The notes beneath the pieces were generated by a model, which worked only from the letters and a program-made list of their open reading frames with translations, was not told the DNA's origin and made no database searches. A stretch of 28,956 nt of DNA, taken from positions 1 to 28,956 of the forward strand of contig JWZX01001367.1 of NCBI GenBank assembly GCA_001275005.1, given 5' to 3'. Within the stretch, counting starts at the first letter, position 1. Every line of letters starts with the position of its first letter. Positions 23,301 to 26,300 of the stretch are shown piece after piece. The stretch is from Chrysochromulina tobinii (lineage: Eukaryota > Haptophyta > Prymnesiales > Chrysochromulinaceae). The position numbers were made by a program, and so were the translations under genes.

Positions 23301-26300
23301 CCGGAAGTGGACGAAGACGTGATCGTCCGGGACGACAAGAGCGCTCACGCCGTTCACCCCTGGCCAGCCCGCGCGGCCCGAGTAGCGCCGCTCGCCCCAG
23401 TGGCTTGTGCAGCTCGCATCCTTGTAGAAGGTGACATAGTCGTTATCCTGCTCGAGCTCGGTGTCCTCGTGAAAGGTGATTACGATGCGGGATGCGTTTG
23501 GGAAGCGCACCTCGCGGAAAAATCTCGTTGACGGCGGATAGCGCTGCGTCCGCTTGTCGGCCGTCTCGTGCCATCCCGGGCTGTGGACGCTCTGAGAGCA
23601 CGAGAGCGGTTGCGCTCCGAGCGCCTTCCACTTGTCAGTCTTCTGCCGCGCGCGGCCGCCGCCCCCCGCCTGCACGAGCTCGCCGCCTGACTGCTCGCGC
23701 TGCGCGACGCGCACAATGCGCTCGAGCATGCCGTCCAGCTTCGCCGCCTCGTTGCCTCGCTGCATGCGGCGCGCGCACGCGAGCACCGTTGAGCGGCTCT
23801 CTTGGATCGTCGCGTACACGTTGGGGAGTAACTCGGCCGGCGCGGCGTCGTGGCAACCCTTGAGCAGGTACATCAGCCAGGCCGTGTCGACGTCCACCTC
23901 TTCGATGGACGCGGATCTCATCCACTGCGCCACCACCGCGAGCGAGGGCGAAATAGCCATCGCGGACTCGGCATCCGAGGCGGGGGATTTCGAGGCGCCC
24001 TGCTTCCTTGCGATGGCGTCGACAATAGCGTCTGGCCAGCCGCGGTGCAAGTTGCCGCGGATGAGGATGAGGTGCGAGTGGAAAACCACCGGCGCGAGCG
24101 TCTTGTTGTGCTGCTCCCCCGACGCGTGCTCGACGAGCCAGTGCTCAAGGAGCGAGGCGGCGTGGACGAGAAAGTCCTTGCGCAGTGCAGCCAGGTGCTC
24201 CGCCGTCTCGTCGAGATGGGCGGCGGCCATTGTCTTGTGTGTCTTGTGTGCAGCGCGCTTTTGCTCACTTAGGCTGAGGCTCGGATCCTCACCCTCCTCC
24301 TCCTCCATGTAGAGTGTCTCGAGCACCGCGAGCGCCGCTGCCTCCACAGTCGTTGCGAGGCGAACGAGGAACAGCAGCAGCGCCACGTACGACGAGGACG
24401 AGGGCACGACGGAGTAAGAGAGGCCCGCTTTGCACAGGCGCAGCGTCGCGCGGAGCACCACCGCCGGCCGAAGGCGCAGCTCCCACGCCATCAGGCCGTG
24501 GGGAGTGCCGAGGCAGATGTCACGCTCAGTGCGCGGATCATCCTCGCGGAGGGGCTTGCGCTTCAGTGGCACCGATAAATCGCCGGCGTCGACGCTGGCG
24601 TCGCAAAAGGCTTCGGGCTGCCAGAGCAGCTTTGTCAGGATGAGACACAGGGAGTTGTCGAGCAAGCAGCGCGCCACCTTGTCGACGAAAAAGTCCAGCA
24701 CGAGGGACAGCGAGACAAAGGGCGCGGCGAGCAGTGTGAGGAGGCTCTCCGCCTCCTGCTTCGTCAGGCTACGGAGGAAGGTCTTGGGCAGGTCACGCTT
24801 CAGTAGGATCTCGTCCTCCGTTAAACTCACATGGCGCAGCCGATGTGGGATCTCGTTCGGCTTCTTCTGGATCGCCTCCGTCTCCGCGCGAATCTGCGTC
24901 TCCGTCTGAAGTTGACACACGAGACTGGACTGCACGCCCAGACCATCAAGTCGAAGGGTCCGCAAGTCGGAATCTAAGCCGTGCAAGCAATCGCCGTCGA
25001 TGCCAGACCCGCTGCCTGTCATGAGGTAGCGTCTACTTTTCCCAAACCAGACGGCGACGATGATTTTGTCAGCGCCATCGTTTGTTCCCACGTCATTGCA
25101 GAAGATGCCCGGAGAGACGTCGCGCGGCAGGAAAGTCGTCGTGCTCCTGACTTGTTTCATCTTTGTACATGCGACCTTCCAATCGACTCCCGCCTTAAAG
25201 AGGATGAGCATATCGCGCAGCGCATCGAACTCGGGCACGGGCACGTCGAGAAGGGCCCACTCCTGGGTGAGCTGGCGATACGTCTTAAGTGCGCCCGTGC
25301 CAGCTAACGCATTCTTGATCGGCTTCTGCCTGCTCTCGTGCAGGTACTTGGGTGGTCTAATGTCCTTGTCGTCGAGGTCGTGAACTTGGATGAGATCCAT
25401 GACGATCTCTTCGATGCCGTCCTCTCGCGCGCCACCCCTGCTGCCCACGTTGAAGTTGGTCACCCGCCCGTTTTGGCTACTCTGACCCTTTACGTCTTGG
25501 TCCTTCTCGGCGATCACGCTGAATTTCCCCATCAGCACGAGCAGCTCCTGTCCGCGCTCCTTGGTCTTGGCCGGCGAAAAGTCCGACTCGGCACCAAAGT
25601 AGCGCAGCGCAGCGCGGCGCGCGCGCAGTGCGCGCGGGCGGCGGACAAAGAGCTGTGAGGCGAGAAACTCGAGCGAGAAGTCGAAGAAGGACGAGGTGCT
25701 GAGCGCAAAGAGGCGCCCCGGCTTGTGCACACCGTTGAGCATCTCTGTGAGCGCAAGCGGCTTGTCGGAGGTCCTGCGGCGGAGGACGGCATCAAACATC
25801 GCATACAGCGCTGCGAGTGTGGCGAGGTGCTCGCCCTGGCACGCTGCACCACCGCGGCCGTGCTGCTTGCTCTCCGTGCGCTCGTGCTGTTGCACTTGGG
25901 AGGTGAACAATGCGGCGAGGTAGTGCTCCGTGAGGGCCTGCAGCTGCGCCAGTAGCAGCTGCTGCTCGTACCGCGTGAAATGGTTGCGCTCGCTCGGCGC
26001 CGTTGCCTCGCCCAAACCGGCAGCAGTGGCACCGCTTGTCGGGTTGTACAGGTCGTTCTTGGAGCCGCCGCCGATGCGCCACGGCAGCGGCAGCGGCAGG
26101 AGGTGGCAGACGGAGTGCTCAATCAGAGCTTCCACCATGTGCGTCGCGGCGAGCTCCTCGAGGCCGTGGCTGCCCTGCCGCAGCTCGTCGCAGATGACGA
26201 CAATCAGCTCGATGGCCTTTGCGAGCTTGGCGATGCTCCGCAGCCGCCCCGCCGGACGATAATAGACGCCGTTCACGTTGAGGTAGTGGAACGAGCGCGC

